Shown: positions 63,143 to 64,000 of the stretch, piece after piece
How the letters are laid out: every line of letters starts with the position of its first letter
Numbering within the stretch: the first letter of the stretch is position 1
NCBI GenBank assembly: GCA_000827495.1
Contig: KN817612.1
Span: forward strand, 1 to 64,000
Source: Hypholoma sublateritium FD-334 SS-4
Taxonomy: Eukaryota > Basidiomycota > Agaricomycetes > Agaricales > Strophariaceae
Reading direction: 5' to 3'
DNA: 64,000 nucleotides
Notes under the pieces: model-generated
Seen by the model: only the letters and a program-made list of their open reading frames with translations
Databases searched by the model: none
What the model was told of the DNA's origin: nothing
Program-made: the position numbers and the translations under genes

Positions 63143-64000
63143 ATGTCTATGCAGGTCGCGCCAACGCTCTCGCGCCACTCGCTGACGCGCTTTCAACGCG
63201 CGCCTAAAATTGTTAGGAAGCTACGCAGGAACCCCAAGACAGGCCTCCCAACCCCCCATGTCAAAATCGTGGCGCGCGAGTTCGCGCCCTGCCGTCTGGA
63301 GGATCACTACCACACTACCCTCAAGGACGACTTGATGTACATGACCTACAAGCACCAGATTGGCGAGGCTCCAGAACCGCGAAAAATTCGCCTGCAGTTC
63401 GACCCAGAGAACCCGTACACCAAGTTCCGCCACAACCCACCCGTTGGCGGTTCTCAATTCCACAAAAAGCCTTCGGCCCCATCTACACCCGACAACACCA
63501 TCCGCCTGGAGAAGATCCAGCTACACACGATGGTCAAGGAGGCTGTGGCGAACAAGTCGCAGCTGCTTCCTGCTATCATGCAAATGAAGGCGTTGACGGG
63601 GGAGTCATTCCAAGGCGGAGGGCAGCACGCCGTCGAGGGTATTCAAATTGTGAAAGCGAAGAAGTCAATTGGAGGATGGATTCGACCAAATATTCCCGTT
63701 GGAGTGAAGGTGGACCTGAAAGGGCAGGCTATGTACGACTTCTTGGGCACCTTGGTCGAATTTGTGCTACCCCGCCTACGCGACTTCAACGGCATAGTTC
63801 TCCCTCCTGCCACACTTTCCACTAAGACGCCGAGCTCTGTATCTGGTGTAGTCTCTTTTGGTCTTCCCCCACATGCTCTTGTCTTCTTCCCTCAAATTGA
63901 AGTCAATGTCGACTCATACCCCAAGCTCGTCGGGATGCATATTCACTTCGTGACGAACGCAACTGGTATCGGTGCACAGGATCGTGCAAGGGCCCTAGTA
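63143..64000 (+). CDS. MRPL7: Mitochondrial ribosomal protein uL5m, partial (runs off right edge)
   Basis: Open from the ATG at 63143 to the window end: 286 codons without a stop or intron. The uL5 domain is seen in IRLEKIQLHTMVKEAVANKS, LLPAIMQMKALTGESF, IQIVKAKKSIGGWIRPNIPV, GVKVDLKGQAMYDFLGTLVE, FVLPRLRDFNG and VDSYPKLVGMHIHFVT. The N-terminal about 40 residues are basic and Ser/Arg-rich (APTLSRHSLTRFQRAPK), as expected for mitochondrial import. It sits in the central protuberance of the mitoribosome, next to the 5S-position and tRNA P site. The C-terminus lies outside the window. Confidence 0.93.
   Translation, partial: MSMQVAPTLSRHSLTRFQRAPKIVRKLRRNPKTGLPTPHVKIVAREFAPCRLEDHYHTTLKDDLMYMTYKHQIGEAPEPRKIRLQFDPENPYTKFRHNPPVGGSQFHKKPSAPSTPDNTIRLEKIQLHTMVKEAVANKSQLLPAIMQMKALTGESFQGGGQHAVEGIQIVKAKKSIGGWIRPNIPVGVKVDLKGQAMYDFLGTLVEFVLPRLRDFNGIVLPPATLSTKTPSSVSGVVSFGLPPHALVFFPQIEVNVDSYPKLVGMHIHFVTNATGIGAQDRARALV

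Overview
The window is nuclear DNA of a basidiomycete fungus, most likely an Agaricomycete. Genes are cut by many 45-100 nt introns with GTRNGY-type donors and CTRAY-like branch points. The closest familiar protein types are agaricomycete ones: a Bud22/SRFBP1 protein, a lactose-permease-like MFS carrier, an ABCC transporter relic and an F-box protein. Most genes are invisible or truncated in single reading frames and had to be spliced by eye. Exon limits rest on frame, splice consensus and family fit, not on transcript data.

Layout. 1-3.4 kb is repeat-derived with no gene. 3.4-17 kb holds a MYND-finger protein (-), a GNAT acetyltransferase (-), an F-box protein (-), ribosomal protein eS19 (+), a PrxQ-type peroxiredoxin (+), a nitronate monooxygenase-like flavoprotein (+) and two predicted secreted proteins of unknown function (one +, one -). 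18.2-20.9 kb is AT-rich and ends in opposed TTGGT/ACCAA arrays, so it is probably a non-autonomous transposon. 21-33 kb carries an orphan gene (+), a cytochrome P450 (+), a Ptc2-like PP2C phosphatase (-) and a 22-exon MFS sugar carrier (-).

34-44.4 kb is a housekeeping block: a small Cys-rich protein (+), BUD22 (-) divergent from tubulin cofactor D (+), then V-ATPase subunit B (+). About 44.2-52.3 kb is a very GC-rich island with a 3-copy tandem repeat and one TCP11-domain gene. 49.8-59.4 kb is gene-poor and holds two relics: a decayed 5' copy of the downstream amidohydrolase and an ABCC transporter pseudogene. The window closes with the intact amidohydrolase (+), the scavenger decapping enzyme DcpS (-) and, divergent from it, a mitochondrial uL5 gene that runs off the right edge.

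There is no operon-like system. The genes are mostly independent housekeeping or accessory functions. Pairs that may share promoters are F-box/eS19, BUD22/TBCD and DcpS/uL5m. The most unusual signal is the number of extremely short internal exons (8, 8, 9, 12, 13, 14, 17, 22 and 24 nt, plus a start codon alone on its own coding exon), concentrated in the MFS, PP2C, P450 and flavoprotein genes. The second is the local segmental duplication and decay around the amidohydrolase and ABC genes.
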